Positions 53,850 through 63,833 are shown, counted from the first letter of the stretch. The stretch is 64,000 bases of DNA from Candidatus Pantoea bituminis (GCF_018842675.1 NZ_JAGTWO010000004.1:2852001-2916000); one strand, 5' to 3'. Translations and numbers: made by a program. Notes: generated by a model from the sequence alone, not told the origin.

Positions 53850-54500
53850 ATGAACACCAATTCCGACAGAGTGGCGCTGACGCTGTTTTACGTCGGCAGC
53901 TTTGTGGTCTATTACCTCGTGACTATGCTTATCACGCTGTTTCCTAACTATGGCGTGCTGCGTAATGACGGCTTATTGGTGCCGGTGCTCTGCCTGTTTG
54001 AATTTGCCGTGATCTATCCGCTTTATCGCTTCTATTGCCAGCGTCGTAGCGACCTGCCGCTGGGCGAATTACGTCCGCTGCAAACGCTGCTGTTTATTGG
54101 CGTACTGTTTATTTTAATGGCGGCGCAAACCCAATTTTTGCAGCCGGAAGGTTGGCTGGTTGAGCAGGCGCAGCAAGGACGTAATTCGCTGCTGATTTTG
54201 TTGCTAACGGCGGTGCTGTTAGCACCGGTGTTTGAGGAAGTCCTGTTTCGTGGTTTTCTGTTACAGGCATTTTTGCTGTGGGCACCACGCAGTCGCTTTG
54301 CCTGCATGTTGCTGACTTCACTGCTGTTCGCCATGATGCACACTCAGTATGTTCACTGGGAAACCATTATCGCGCTGACACTGTTTTCGCTGTTATTATG
54401 TTACGCCCGCCTGCGCAGCAACAGCCTGGCGCTGCCCATTTTCCTGCACACGCTAAACAATCTTATCGCGCTGCTTCCTGCCTGGTATTTCTCAGGTTAA
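53850..54500 (+). CDS. CPBP-family intramembrane metalloprotease
   Basis: 216 residues with about six membrane spans. The Abi/CPBP motifs are EEVLFRGFL (EExxxR), the membrane His in AMMHTQYVHW and HTLNNLIAL near the end. The family includes CAAX-type proteases and bacteriocin self-immunity proteins. No bacteriocin gene is nearby. Confidence 0.85.
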   Translation: MNTNSDRVALTLFYVGSFVVYYLVTMLITLFPNYGVLRNDGLLVPVLCLFEFAVIYPLYRFYCQRRSDLPLGELRPLQTLLFIGVLFILMAAQTQFLQPEGWLVEQAQQGRNSLLILLLTAVLLAPVFEEVLFRGFLLQAFLLWAPRSRFACMLLTSLLFAMMHTQYVHWETIIALTLFSLLLCYARLRSNSLALPIFLHTLNNLIALLPAWYFSG

Positions 54501-54616
54501 CGCTTTCACCGCTCAGGGTGATAATGCCTCGTCGACACGTTTGTCTATACTGGAACAGTAAAAGGGATATTAAGCACCACAGTCCGGACCACCAGACCGT
54601 GTAAAGGAGTCGAGCC

Positions 54617-54787
54617 ATGTTGATAGGATTTGTATTGTTAGTCAGTGCTTGCGGCCATGATGCCTGTGATGCTTTACCGGTATCGGAACGGATTTATCCA
54701 ACAAAAATCGATTGCGAACAGATGGCAAATCGCATCCATAAAGTACGGCCTAATGTGGTCCTGCTTTGTGGTGAAGTGCATCGTTAA
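54617..54787 (+). CDS. Small cysteine-containing protein, unknown
   Basis: 56 residues (MLIGFVLLVSACGHDACDAL to LLCGEVHR). AGGAG lies seven bases before the ATG. Four cysteines and a short hydrophobic start recall the DUF1482 (YebW) group, but I cannot confirm this. It could be exported. Confidence 0.55.
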   Translation: MLIGFVLLVSACGHDACDALPVSERIYPTKIDCEQMANRIHKVRPNVVLLCGEVHR

Positions 54788-54886
54788 TGCAGGGCCAAAA
54801 ATAACAAAGCGCAGCCGTTAAGTTGCAAGGTGGCGCTTTAGCGTACAAAATATAAGCTATTGTTCACTATTATCGTTGTGAATCCC

Positions 54887-55117
54887 ATGAAAACATCACG
54901 CCCCCGTCGTCCAAACGGACGCTGGGTCTATTACATTTTGTATGACGGCATATTGTGGCCGTGCCCCGTTCGCTGGGAGTGGGAAAGCGGCTACGGCGGT
55001 TGGCTGCCTTTTTATTACTCACCGACATTTGAATTTGTGGCGGGCGATCCCAATAAGGCGTATCGCATTGCACGCAGTGACGTCCGTACTAAGCGTCGCG
55101 AAACGGAATATGTGTAG
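54887..55117 (+). CDS. Small aromatic-rich hypothetical protein
   Basis: 76 residues (MKTSRPRRPNGRWVYYILYD...), very rich in Trp, Tyr, Arg and Pro (WPCPVRWEWESGYGGWLPFY). No membrane span or known motif. The ribosome site is weak. The coding look is good, but the function is unknown. Confidence 0.5.
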   Translation: MKTSRPRRPNGRWVYYILYDGILWPCPVRWEWESGYGGWLPFYYSPTFEFVAGDPNKAYRIARSDVRTKRRETEYV

Positions 55118-55123
55118 AGAGGA

Positions 55124-55243
55124 TTACTGCCATTCCCACGGCAGCCAGGATGCTGTCAGTAAGTAATGAATGAGTTCGAGCAGCAAGACAACCATCACTA
55201 ATACGCCCAGTTTATGGTTACAAGCCCATGATTTTAGGCCCAT
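55124..55243 (-). CDS. 39-residue single-span membrane protein overlapping yniD
   Basis: MGLKSWACNHKLGVLVMVVL and LLELIHYLLTASWLPWEWQ form a hydrophobic helix with aromatic ends. Its ATG lies inside the last codons of the upstream yniD-like frame, so translation may be coupled. Function unknown. Confidence 0.5.
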   Translation of the reverse strand: MGLKSWACNHKLGVLVMVVLLLELIHYLLTASWLPWEWQ

Positions 55244-55341
55244 ATCATCGCTGCCCAACGAATCAGCATTAACGCACCGCAGATACAGAGCAGAACCAGT
55301 ACCATTTTCCAATACTTCTTCGCAGCTAAATATCGCGCCAC
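55234..55341 (-). CDS. yniD: YniD-like small membrane protein
   Basis: 35 residues from a GTG start, the same length as E. coli YniD. The sequence KKYWKMVLVLLCICGALMLI and RWAAMIW matches the E. coli protein closely in my recollection. GAGGAAAA precedes the start. It is a single-span inner-membrane peptide of unknown role. Confidence 0.7.
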   Translation of the reverse strand: MARYLAAKKYWKMVLVLLCICGALMLIRWAAMIWA

Positions 55342-55466
55342 CTTTATTTTCCTCTCAGCCAGAAAGCAAAAGATGCGCCCAAAGGCGCATCTGTTACGGT
55401 CAGTATCAGGACCGCGCTGATTTAGCATAACGCTCACGCCGTTAAAAGGCGACCCGCGTTACAGGC

Positions 55467-55895
55467 TTAGTTATTCAGGGTGTAGTCGAGAGTAATCTCA
55501 GCATTCAGAACCTGTGAAACTGGGCAGCCCGCTTTAGCTTTATTGATGATTTCATCAAATGTTGCGTTATCAATGCCTGGCAGTTCGATGGTGCTGGTCA
55601 GCGCCACCTTGGTGATCGCAAAACCTTCACCTTTCTTATCAAGAGAAACATCCGCCGTGGTATCAATGCTTTTCGGCGGAAAACCTGCTTCGCCTAACAT
55701 CAGCGATAAAGCCATAGAGAAACACGCTGCGTGTGCAGCACCGATTAGCTCTTCTGGATTCGTGCCTTTTTCACCTTCAAAACGGGTTTTGAAACCATAA
55801 GGTTGCTGGCTCAGCACGCCGCTCTCAGTGCTTACTGTCCCTTTTCCCTTGATATCGCCTTCCCAATGCGCCGAACCTTTCTTATGAATGGTCAT
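55467..55895 (-). CDS. osmC: Osmotically inducible peroxiredoxin OsmC
   Basis: 142 residues from ATG 55895 (TIHKKGSAHWEGDIKGKG). OsmC reduces organic hydroperoxides. The two redox cysteines are in AAHAACFSMALSLML and KAGCPVSQVLNAEITLDY. The start follows AGGAGG at good distance. In E. coli it is under RpoS, RcsB and NhaR control; promoters are not visible here. Confidence 0.96.
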   Translation of the reverse strand: MTIHKKGSAHWEGDIKGKGTVSTESGVLSQQPYGFKTRFEGEKGTNPEELIGAAHAACFSMALSLMLGEAGFPPKSIDTTADVSLDKKGEGFAITKVALTSTIELPGIDNATFDEIINKAKAGCPVSQVLNAEITLDYTLNN

Positions 55896-55953
55896 GTCAT
55901 TCCTCCTGTTGGTAAAGAGGGTAAGTATAGACAATACATTCGATTTCGCCGGA

Positions 55954-57141
55954 TCAGCTCACCGCACGCGGGCGAGCAGGTATGACTTGCTCATTGAGCA
56001 GCGCATTGGCCTGCACCAGTGAATCGCGGGTAATTTCACCGATCGATTTTGCGCCGGTCAGCGTCATCGCTACCCGCATCTCTTTCTCAATCAGGTTGAG
56101 CAGATTCTCCACGCCGCGCTGTCCGTGTGTTGCCAGCGCATAGATAAAGGCGCGGCCCAGCAGTACGGTATCTGCGCCTAACGCAATCATGCGCACCACA
56201 TCAAGACCACTGCGGATGCCGCTATCGGCCAGAATCGCGATGTCACCTTTTACCGCATCGGCGATAGCAGGCAGCGCACGCGCCGAGGAGAGCACGCCAT
56301 CCAGCTGGCGTCCGCCGTGGTTAGACACCACAATGCCATCCGCGCCAAAGCGCACCGCATCACGCGCATCTTCGGGGTCAAGTATCCCTTTAATCACCAT
56401 CGGGCCATCCCAGAATTCACGAATCCACTCCAGATCCTTCCATGAAATAGAGGGATCAAAGTTGTTCGCCAGCCAGCCGATATAATCTTCCAGTCCGGTG
56501 GGTTTGCCGAGATAGGTAGAAATATTCCCGAGATCGTGCGGACGCCCCTGCATGCCGACATCCCACGCCCATTGTGGGTGCGTCACGGCTTGCCAGTAGC
56601 GACGCAGCGCCGCATGGTTGCCGCTCATGCCCGAATGCGCATCACGATAGCGTGCGCCCGGTGTTGGCATATCCACGGTGAACACCAGCGTGGAACAACC
56701 TGCAGCTTTGGCTCGCTCCAACGCGTTACGCATAAAGCCGCGATCGCGCAGCACATAGAGCTGGAACCACATCGGACGATTAATTGCCGGTGCCACCTCT
56801 TCAATGGGGCAGACGGAAACGGTCGATAAGGTAAAGGGAATGCCTTTCAGCGCCGCAGCGCGGGCAGCCTGCACTTCGCCACGCCGTGCATACATGCCGC
56901 ATAAACCCACCGGTGCCAGCGCGACCGGCATCGACAACGTTTCATTAAACAATTTGGTTTCAAGGCTGAGATCAGACATGTTTTTTAAAATGCGCTGTCT
57001 TAGCGCAACGTCAGCCAGATCGTCCACATTGCGGCGCAGCGTGTGTTCGGCATAAGCGCCGCCATCAAGATAGTGAAACAGGAACGGCGGCAGAATACGT
57101 TGCGCGGCGGCGCGATAGTCACTGGCAGCAGAGATGATCAT
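55954..57141 (-). CDS. lldD: L-lactate dehydrogenase (quinone), FMN-dependent
   Basis: Oxidises L-lactate to pyruvate at the inner membrane. 395 residues (E. coli 396). FMN and catalytic residues are seen in [10 protein letters not shown] (catalytic His, Arg), [12 protein letters not shown] (Lys), [10 protein letters not shown] and [14 protein letters not shown]. Its ATG overlaps the lldR stop (ATGA). It is the last gene of lldPRD. Confidence 0.97.
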   Translation of the reverse strand: MIISAASDYRAAAQRILPPFLFHYLDGGAYAEHTLRRNVDDLADVALRQRILKNMSDLSLETKLFNETLSMPVALAPVGLCGMYARRGEVQAARAAALKGIPFTLSTVSVCPIEEVAPAINRPMWFQLYVLRDRGFMRNALERAKAAGCSTLVFTVDMPTPGARYRDAHSGMSGNHAALRRYWQAVTHPQWAWDVGMQGRPHDLGNISTYLGKPTGLEDYIGWLANNFDPSISWKDLEWIREFWDGPMVIKGILDPEDARDAVRFGADGIVVSNHGGRQLDGVLSSARALPAIADAVKGDIAILADSGIRSGLDVVRMIALGADTVLLGRAFIYALATHGQRGVENLLNLIEKEMRVAMTLTGAKSIGEITRDSLVQANALLNEQVIPARPRAVS

Positions 57142-57925
57142 GAGTCGTTTTCCTTACGGTTGCTGAATTCGTTGCCCGGCAAGCGGGTTATGCGAGCCTG
57201 CCGCGCTTCATCTTCGTGCAGGCCCTTCATCGTGGTATGAACAAAGCCGAGATGCTGCATCGCCGCTTGCCGCGCCGCTTCAGCGTCACCGGCGAGAATG
57301 GCGTTGAGAATGGCCTGATGTTGTTCAGTCAGACGGGCGAAAATCACCGGCTGGATATACATCCGCTGGCGGCTTTGCATCACCGATGATTGCAACAAGT
57401 CAAAAAAGCCGCGCATGGTTTGTAGCAGCACCACGTTATGCGAAGCCTCCGCAATCGCCAGGTGAAAGCGTACGTCAGCTTGTGCTGCGAGATCGGGATC
57501 GTCGCTTTCGGTCATTTTGAGCGTGGCGTCAAACGCATATTGCAGCTTCTCTTTATCGGATTCGGTCGCGCGTAATGCCGCATGCCAGGCCGTGCTGGCT
57601 TCAATCGCGTGACGCGCTTCGAGAATGTCATAACGGTAATCGGGATCGTCCGCCAGTAACTGGCGAATAGGCGCAACGATGCGCTGTTCCGACCACGGCG
57701 CAAGCTGCTGACGCAGCCAGGTTCCCCGCCGCGTCGGCTGATCAACATACCGCTGCTGATCAGCTGCTGGATCGCCTCACGCAGAGACGATCGCGAAACG
57801 CCCAGTTCGGCAGATAACTGCCGCTCGGCAGGCAGACGCATGCCGGGTTCCAGCTGATGTTCGCTGATATACGCCTTTAGCCGTACCACCAGATGGGCCG
57901 CCAGCGGCGGCGTGTTCGCAGTCAT
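57138..57925 (-). pseudogene. lldR: Lactate-responsive regulator LldR (FadR/GntR family), frame-disrupted
   Basis: The winged helix (MRLPAERQLSAELGVSRSSL, REAIQQLISSGMLISRRGG) breaks at GGGG (57724-57727 on the plus strand). One G restored gives GGTWLRQQLAPWSEQ and the FCD domain runs on to DVRFHLAIAEASHNVVLLQT and the end. The repaired length is 262 residues (E. coli 258). The start at 57925 overlaps the lldP stop (ATGA). It controls lldPRD through operators upstream of lldP. Confidence 0.88.
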
Positions 57926-59576
57926 GGAATCATCCACGGGAAGATGTAAGCCTGCAGCGTGGTAATGACGCCTACCATGCAGGTAAAGATGAGGCTGTGT
58001 TTAACCGTAAAGCGGAACAGATCGGACTCTTTACCGACCAGGCCCACTGCGGCGCAGGCGATGGCGATCGATTGAGGAGAAATCATCTTCCCGGTGACGC
58101 CACCGGTGGTGTTGGCGGCAACCAGCAACACATCTGAAACGCCAATCTGTTGCGCGGTAGTGGCTTGTAATGCGGCGAATAGCGCATTTGAGGAGGTATC
58201 CGATCCGGTAAGGAAGACGCCCAACCAACCCAAAAACGGTGAGAAAAAGGTAAAGGCTTGCCCCGTATGCGCCAGCGCTAAGGCCAGCGTGGCCGACAGG
58301 CCGGAATAGTTGGAGATAAAAGCAAACGCCAGCACCATGCCAATCGAGTAAATCGGTAACGCCAACTCTTTTAAGGTCTCGCCGAACGTCTGAATAGCCG
58401 CTTTCGGCTTCATGCGCAGGTAAGCAATCGCCACAATCGCTGCCAGCAAAATGGCGGTGCCGGTGGCAGAAATGATGTCGAATTTAAAGATTGCCGGATA
58501 GGGCGTGGCACTGTTCACTACCGGTGGCATGCGTTCCACCAGCGCATTCAGCAGCGGCACCGGCACGCTGAAGACCCAATCCGCTAGCGCCCCGCCTTTG
58601 GCAAACAGCGCTTTGAAGGGCGGAATGCTCCATAACGTTACGGTCGCGGTGAGAAACAGGAAAGGCATCCAGGCGCGGATCACCTGCCCAGCGCTGTATT
58701 TTTTGCGGGTCAGATCCTGATCAACCATCGATGCGCCAACATCGTTAAAACGAAAGATGCGAACCGGCTTCCAGCGACGCAGGAACAAGGTTAAACAGAC
58801 CAGCGACGCCAGCGAAGAGATGATGTCTGGCAGTTCCGGGCCAAGGAAATTAGAGCTTAGAAACTGAGCAATCGCAAAGGATCCCCCGCCACCAGCACCG
58901 CTGGCCAGGTTTCTTTGACGCCACGCCAACCATCCATGATCGCCATGATCCAGAACAGAACGATGATGGTCAGTAACGGCAATTGGCGGCCGGCCATTTG
59001 CCCGATGGCGAAACTGTCCAGTCCGGTAACCTGCCCGGCAACAATAATTGGAATGCCCATCGCGCCAAATGCCACCGGCGCGGTGTTAACGATCAGGCAT
59101 AAACCGGCGGCATACAGCGGATTAAATCCCAGGCCGACCAGTAGCGCAGCGGTGATCGCAACCGGCGCGCCAAAACCTGCAGCGCCTTCTAAAAACGCGC
59201 CAAACGAGAAACCGACAATCAGCATTTGCAGCCGTTGATCTGGCGTGATCGATAAGATCGAGGCGCGAATAATGTCAAACTGCCCGGTTTTAACCGAAAT
59301 TTTGTAGACGAATACTGCTGCAACAATGATCCACGCAATCGGCCACAGACCATATAAAAAGCCATATCCCACCGACGCCAACGCTTGCCCGATTGGCATA
59401 CGATAAAGAAACAGCGCCACCAGCAGCGCCAGACCCACGGTGATGGTCGCGGCGACATAGCCTTTCAGCTTCAGTTTTATCAGCGCGAAAAAGAAAAACA
59501 GAATCGGGATCAGCGCAACCAGGCTAGATAGCCAAATATTGCCGAGCGGATCATAATTTTGTTGCCACATCTGCAT
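57922..59576 (-). pseudogene. lldP: L-lactate permease LldP, frame-disrupted by one base
   Basis: A proton-coupled lactate/glycolate importer. The start [19 protein letters not shown] at 59576 has GGAG eight bases upstream. The N-terminal frame ends at AVLVAG. With one G added to GGGGG (58883-58887) it continues [20 protein letters not shown] to FPWMIP. The repaired length is 551 residues, exactly that of E. coli LldP. Conserved [20 protein letters not shown] and [17 protein letters not shown] are intact. Confidence 0.92.
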
Positions 59577-59655
59577 GCGGGTATCTCCAGAGGAAAGCCA
59601 GAAAATCGTGCGCATAGGTTGCAGGGTGCACACGCTAGCCTCTTTAACATCTTTT

Positions 59656-59668
59656 TTGGTCAGACCAC
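59656..59668. promoter_or_regulatory. LldR operator, lldP-proximal
   Basis: TTGGTCAGACCAC matches the TNGT-N3-ACNA LldR operator pattern. It lies about 80 bases upstream of the lldP start. Confidence 0.7.
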
Positions 59669-59732
59669 ATTTAAGATGCTGAGGCTTATTGGCAACAGAT
59701 GGTTAATGTTTTGTTAACTTCAGGCAATAAAA

Positions 59733-59779
59733 AAGCCGTGAATTTTCCTGTTCTGTGAAGCAGGAAAATTTTTCGGCTT
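59733..59779 (-). terminator. Terminator of the CynX-like gene
   Basis: AAGCCG and AATTTTCCTG pair with CAGGAAAATT and CGGCTT around a 10-base loop. The minus strand continues with TTTTTTATT. Confidence 0.8.
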
Positions 59780-59781
59780 AA

Positions 59782-59794
59782 TTGGTAGGACCAA
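59782..59794. promoter_or_regulatory. LldR operator, distal
   Basis: TTGGTAGGACCAA is a perfect TTGGT-N3-ACCAA palindrome. Its centre is 126 bases from the proximal site, like the O1/O2 pair that flanks the E. coli lldP promoter. It sits 5 bases beyond the stop of the neighbouring transporter gene. Confidence 0.7.
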
Positions 59795-59798
59795 AAAA

Positions 59799-60965
59799 TT
59801 ATTTTTCTGGGAAAGCGTGCGGATAACTGCGTGGATGGAAACAGAGGTTTAACACAATCAACAGCAGCGTCACCGCACCTTGCATCAACCAAACGCTGGC
59901 AAAGCTGTGGGTTAATGTATGCAACTGTCCGGCGATAAACGGCATACAACCTGCGATAATGAATCCCACGCCTTGCATGAATGCCACCAGACGTGCCCCC
60001 GCCTGTGGATGAGACAGATGATCCAGCGCCAGTACCAAGGCTAACGGAAAGGCGCCGCCCAGACCGAATCCCGCTACGCCTGCCCAGATCCACGGTGCGG
60101 CCTGCGGGGCAAACAGAAATCCCATCATGCCGCAGAACTGCATGCCCAATGCCAGCAGCAATAATGGCCGACGATCGGCTCCGCGAGCCAGCAGCGGTAG
60201 CAACAATGCCCCGACCACCTGACAACTGATCATCATAGCAAGCAAGCTGCCGCCCGCCTGCGCGCTCCAGCCCTGTTGATGATAGAAATCGGGCAGCCAC
60301 GCGACGCAGATGGCATACCCGCCATTGACCAACCCAAAGCTCAGCGCCAGCGTCCACGCCCGCGTTTTGCGCCACAGTGCAGGTATTGCCCGCTGCGTAG
60401 ATTTCTCCGGCGCGGCAGTGGGAATAAACAGCCACAACAGCACCGCGCACAGCGTCGGTAGCGCCCAACTGCTTAACGCACCTTGCCACCCCATCTGTGC
60501 GCTCAGCCACGGCGTTAAGGCGGCAGCCAGGCCGCCACCGCCCATCAACGCTCCAGCCCATAAACCCGTAATCGCTGCGCTGCGCTCACCAAAGCGCTGG
60601 CGAATCAATCCCGGCATCGCCATTTGCACCACACCAATGCCTAATCCACCCGGAATGGTGCTAAAGACTAATAGACTGCCCTGAGTGATAAACAGGCGGC
60701 TGAAAGTCGCCAAACTCAGTAACATCAATCCGCCTGTCAGCAATTTACGGACAGCGATGCGCTGCATTAAGGGCGCGCTTAACAGCGCAATCGCTCCCAT
60801 CATCATCATGGGTATAGCGGGCAGCAAAGACGCGGCTAATGGCGTCAGCCCAATGGTCTGACGTAACTGGCCGAGCAACGGACTCACCGAGGTCATTAAA
60901 GGGCGCATATTCAGGCCCGCCAATACCAACGCGATAAGCATCATCATTTCTGTCTGTCGTTTCAT
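59799..60965 (-). CDS. CynX/NimT-family MFS transporter
   Basis: 388 residues from ATG 60965, twelve predicted spans. Similar in layout to E. coli CynX (ALVLAGLNMRPLMTSVSPLL, WAGALMGGGGLAAALTPWL, GFGLGGAFPLALVLALDH, AFMQGVGFIIAG) and to the nitroimidazole exporter NimT. No cyanase gene is near. The divergent LysR gene may control it. Confidence 0.82.
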   Translation of the reverse strand: MKRQTEMMMLIALVLAGLNMRPLMTSVSPLLGQLRQTIGLTPLAASLLPAIPMMMMGAIALLSAPLMQRIAVRKLLTGGLMLLSLATFSRLFITQGSLLVFSTIPGGLGIGVVQMAMPGLIRQRFGERSAAITGLWAGALMGGGGLAAALTPWLSAQMGWQGALSSWALPTLCAVLLWLFIPTAAPEKSTQRAIPALWRKTRAWTLALSFGLVNGGYAICVAWLPDFYHQQGWSAQAGGSLLAMMISCQVVGALLLPLLARGADRRPLLLLALGMQFCGMMGFLFAPQAAPWIWAGVAGFGLGGAFPLALVLALDHLSHPQAGARLVAFMQGVGFIIAGCMPFIAGQLHTLTHSFASVWLMQGAVTLLLIVLNLCFHPRSYPHAFPEK

Positions 60966-61052
60966 CCACAACTCAAATAATTAAAGATTGCCAGCCTGAC
61001 AGCGCTGGTTACTATTTGGAAATTAAATATTGCTCTAATTGATAGTGGGAAA

Positions 61053-61913
61053 ATGAATCGACAGCCGATGTTTACGCCTCAACAGTTGTTAAGTTTTGTT
61101 GCCGTTTGCGAAACCACCAGCTTTACCCGCGCTGCCGATCGTGTGCATTTGTCGCAATCCACTGTGAGTCAGCAAGTGCGGCGGCTGGAAGAAATGGTAG
61201 GTAAAGCGTTGCTAGAACGCTCTTCGCATCAGGTGCAGATTACCGAAGAAGGTGAAAAGCTGCTGGGCTATGCCCGGCGCATCATTGCGCTGAACGGCGA
61301 AGCGCATGACGTATTAAGCGACAAATGGCGTGACGGCGTGCTACGTCTTGGTGTGCCGGAAGATTTTGCCGCACCTACCGCAGGATTGCTAGCCGCTTTC
61401 AGTCGTCAACATCCGCATTTACGGCTCGATGTGATGAGCGGCATGCACGTTGAATTGCGCCGTGCATGGCAGCGTGAGGAGCTGGACATCATGCTGATCA
61501 AACAGCCTTACGGCGAACGTCCACTGGCGGCGCGCCCGGAACCCTTGCTCTGGCTCGACAGCGCCGCCTATCCCTGTTTTGAACAAACGCCAGTACCGCT
61601 GGTGCTGTTTCCTCAGCAGGGTTTGTACCGTGAAGAGATGTGCCAGACGCTGGATGCGATGGACCGCAGTTGGCGTATTGGTTATAGCAGCGCGAGTCTG
61701 GTTGCTTTGGCGGCAGCGAGCGCACAAGGCTTGGGGTTAACCCTGTTGCCCGCCAGCTGTCGCTTACCCGAACATCGGGTGCTAGGGCGCGAACAGGGTT
61801 TGCCGGAGATCGATATTTTTGAGCTGGCGCTGTTTTGCCGTCATCCCGAAGAGAATTTGCAGTATCAACTGGCGCAGGCTTTGGTCGATTTCGGCCAGCT
61901 GAGCTGGCAGTGA
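61053..61913 (+). CDS. LysR-family transcriptional regulator
   Basis: 286 residues. The N-terminal helix-turn-helix (FVAVCETTSFTRAADRVHLS, QSTVSQQVRRLEEMVGKALL) and the effector domain are typical, close to the LrhA-like subgroup. It is divergent from the CynX-like gene and upstream of a Tat amidohydrolase. Start ATG 61053 has GGGAAA close by; an internal ATG six codons on is the alternative. Confidence 0.88.
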   Translation: MNRQPMFTPQQLLSFVAVCETTSFTRAADRVHLSQSTVSQQVRRLEEMVGKALLERSSHQVQITEEGEKLLGYARRIIALNGEAHDVLSDKWRDGVLRLGVPEDFAAPTAGLLAAFSRQHPHLRLDVMSGMHVELRRAWQREELDIMLIKQPYGERPLAARPEPLLWLDSAAYPCFEQTPVPLVLFPQQGLYREEMCQTLDAMDRSWRIGYSSASLVALAAASAQGLGLTLLPASCRLPEHRVLGREQGLPEIDIFELALFCRHPEENLQYQLAQALVDFGQLSWQ

Positions 61914-62000
61914 TTTTTCAAATAGCCAGCAGTGGAAAATAGCGCAGCGGCCACCGCCAGCTTTTGTCAGATTAAGACTCTCTTTTTGCAGGAGCCTCTG

Positions 62001-63373
62001 ATGACTATTTCCCCTTCTTCAAGCCGTCGTGAATTTCTTGGTAACGGCGCACGCTGGGCAGCCGCAGGAGTTTGCTGGCTGCTGGCATGAGCCAGACCAG
62101 TTTTGCCGCCAATACGACATCTCACTCGCCAGCTCCTTTGCCCAGTACCGATCACTATTTACTGCGGAATGTTCGCCTTGAAGAAGGCTTTGAGCGTGAA
62201 GGCGAAGAGATCGTTGCGACTAAAACTGGGCTGTATGACATCAGCATCCGTGATGGTAAATTTGATCAGTTACACCCAGCCGGTCAGGGTGACGCTTCAC
62301 TGACGGCCTGGGATGCGCAAGGTGCGCTGTTGCTGCCCTCCACTCACGATATGCATATCCATCTCGATAAAACATTTTATGGCGGCCCGTGGCAGGCACC
62401 GCGTCCACGTCAGGGCAAAACCATCATGGATATGATTGCCCGTGAGCAGGTGTTGATCCCGCAGTTACTGCCCACTTCAGTCGCGCGAGCAGAAAGTCTG
62501 ATTGCCTTGTTGCAATCCAAGGGTTCGACTCAGGCACGCAGTCATTGCAATATCGACCCGGTCAGCGGTCTGAAAAGCCTGGAACATCTCCAAACCGCGC
62601 TGGCGAAGCACCCTGAATTTCCCTGCGAAATCGTGGCATTTCCGCAGCACGGTTTATTGCATTCGCAGGTCGATGGATTGATGCGTGAAGCGATGCAGCA
62701 CGGCGTGCAGTATGTCGGCGGACTGGATCCGACGAATGTCGATGGCGCGATGGAAAAGTCGCTGGATGCGATGTTCCAGATCGCGCTCGATTTCCAACGC
62801 GGCGTGGATATCCACCTGCATGAAACCTCGCCAGCCGGCGTTGCGGCGATTCGCTATATGATCGATACCGTGGCAAAGAACCCGGCGCTGAAAGGCAAAG
62901 TAACCATCAGTCACGGCTTTGCGCTGGCGACGCTGGAAGGCGCTGAGCTGGATAAAATGATTCAAGGGTTGGTTGAGCAGCAATTTAGCGTGGCGTCGAC
63001 GCTGCCGATTGGCAAGCTGACCATGCCGATTCCGCAGTTGCAGACAGCGGGTGTTAAGGTGATGACCGGCACCGACAGCGTGGTCGATCACTGGTCGCCG
63101 TTTGGCACCGGCAGTATGTTGGAAAAAGCCAATCTCTATGCGCAGCTCTATCGTGGTTCGGATGAGTTTTCACTGACGCGTGCGCTGGCGATTGCGACCA
63201 ATGATTTGCTGCCGTTGTCAGCAGAAGGTCAACGTCAATGGCCACAGCAAGGTGATGACGCCAATATGATGATAGTTGCCGCGAGCTGCTCAGCTGAAGC
63301 CGTTGCGCGCATCTCGCCAGTGGTTGCCACCTTATCACGCGGCAAAGCGGTATTCGCACTGCAACACGTTTAA
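62001..63373 (+). CDS. Tat-exported amidohydrolase (cytosine-deaminase-like), signal peptide frame-disrupted
   Basis: ATG 62001 opens a twin-arginine signal (SSSRREFLGNGARWAAAG) that then breaks at 62066-62071. One base restored gives SLLAAGMSQTSFAAN, a proper h-region and cleavage region, joining the main frame. The enzyme has amidohydrolase metal sites: DMHIHLDKTFYGG, DIHLHETSPAG, TISHGFALATLE and GTDSVVDHW. Repaired length 457. AGGAG precedes the first ATG. As in CodA-type enzymes it should deaminate or hydrolyse a cyclic amide, but in the periplasm. The substrate is unknown. Confidence 0.82.
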
Positions 63374-63430
63374 CTGTTCCAATGCTCAACGCAGTTACAA
63401 CGCGAAAGATGACGGGTATGACGAGCAGAT

Positions 63431-63540
63431 ACCCTAAATAATTCGTGTTGCGGCAAGCATGTGAGTCCCCGGGAGCTTACACCGGTAAGTGACCGGGGTG
63501 AGCACGTGCAGCCAACGCAGCTGCAGCGCGAAGTATGACG
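63431..63540 (+). repeat. ERIC element, tandem copy 1
   Basis: It begins ACCCTAAATAATTCGTGTTG and has the ERIC core GTGAGTCCCCGGGAGCTTAC, TAAGTGACCGGGGTGAGCAC. It lacks eight bases (AGCAAGGC) of the left arm present in copies 2 and 3. Confidence 0.95.
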
Positions 63541-63546
63541 CTCCGT

Positions 63547-63665
63547 TACCCTAAATAATTCGTGTTGCAGCAAGGCGGCAAGCGTGTGAGTCCCCGGGAG
63601 CTTACGCCGGTAAGTGACCGGGGTGAGCACGTGCAGCCAACGCAGCTGCAGCGCGAAGCATGACG
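63547..63665 (+). repeat. ERIC element, tandem copy 2
   Basis: Full-length copy, nearly identical to copy 3. It starts 117 bases after copy 1. Confidence 0.95.
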
Positions 63666-63670
63666 CTCCG

Positions 63671-63790
63671 TTACCCAAAATAATTCGTGTTGCAGCAAGG
63701 CGGCAAGCGTGTGAGTCCCCGGGAGCTTACGCCGGTAAGTGACCGGGGTGAACACGTGCAGCCAACGCAGCTGCAGCGCGAAGTATGACG
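63671..63790 (+). repeat. ERIC element, tandem copy 3
   Basis: Full-length copy 125 bases after copy 2, differing at only a few positions. It is followed by ATGACGGGT repeats (63785-63801), the usual right end of ERIC. Confidence 0.95.
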
Positions 63791-63811
63791 GGTATGACGG
63801 GTAAAAATGAC

Positions 63812-63833
63812 AAAGCCTCCCGCAGGAGGCTTT
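63812..63833 (-). terminator. Terminator of the right-edge gene
   Basis: AAAGCCTCC pairs with GGAGGCTTT around a CGCA loop. The minus strand continues with GTCATTTTTACC. Confidence 0.8.

Noticed and set aside
53850..54500. Bacteriocin immunity function for the CPBP protease
   Set aside because: No bacteriocin precursor or exporter lies nearby, and CPBP proteins have many roles.
57138..59576. Real loss of lactate use through lldP and lldR decay
   Set aside because: Both genes are intact apart from one base in a G run, lldD is whole and the operators are conserved. Sequence error is more likely.
63431..63790. CRISPR-like array
   Set aside because: The repeats are about 120 bases with no variable spacers and match the ERIC core.
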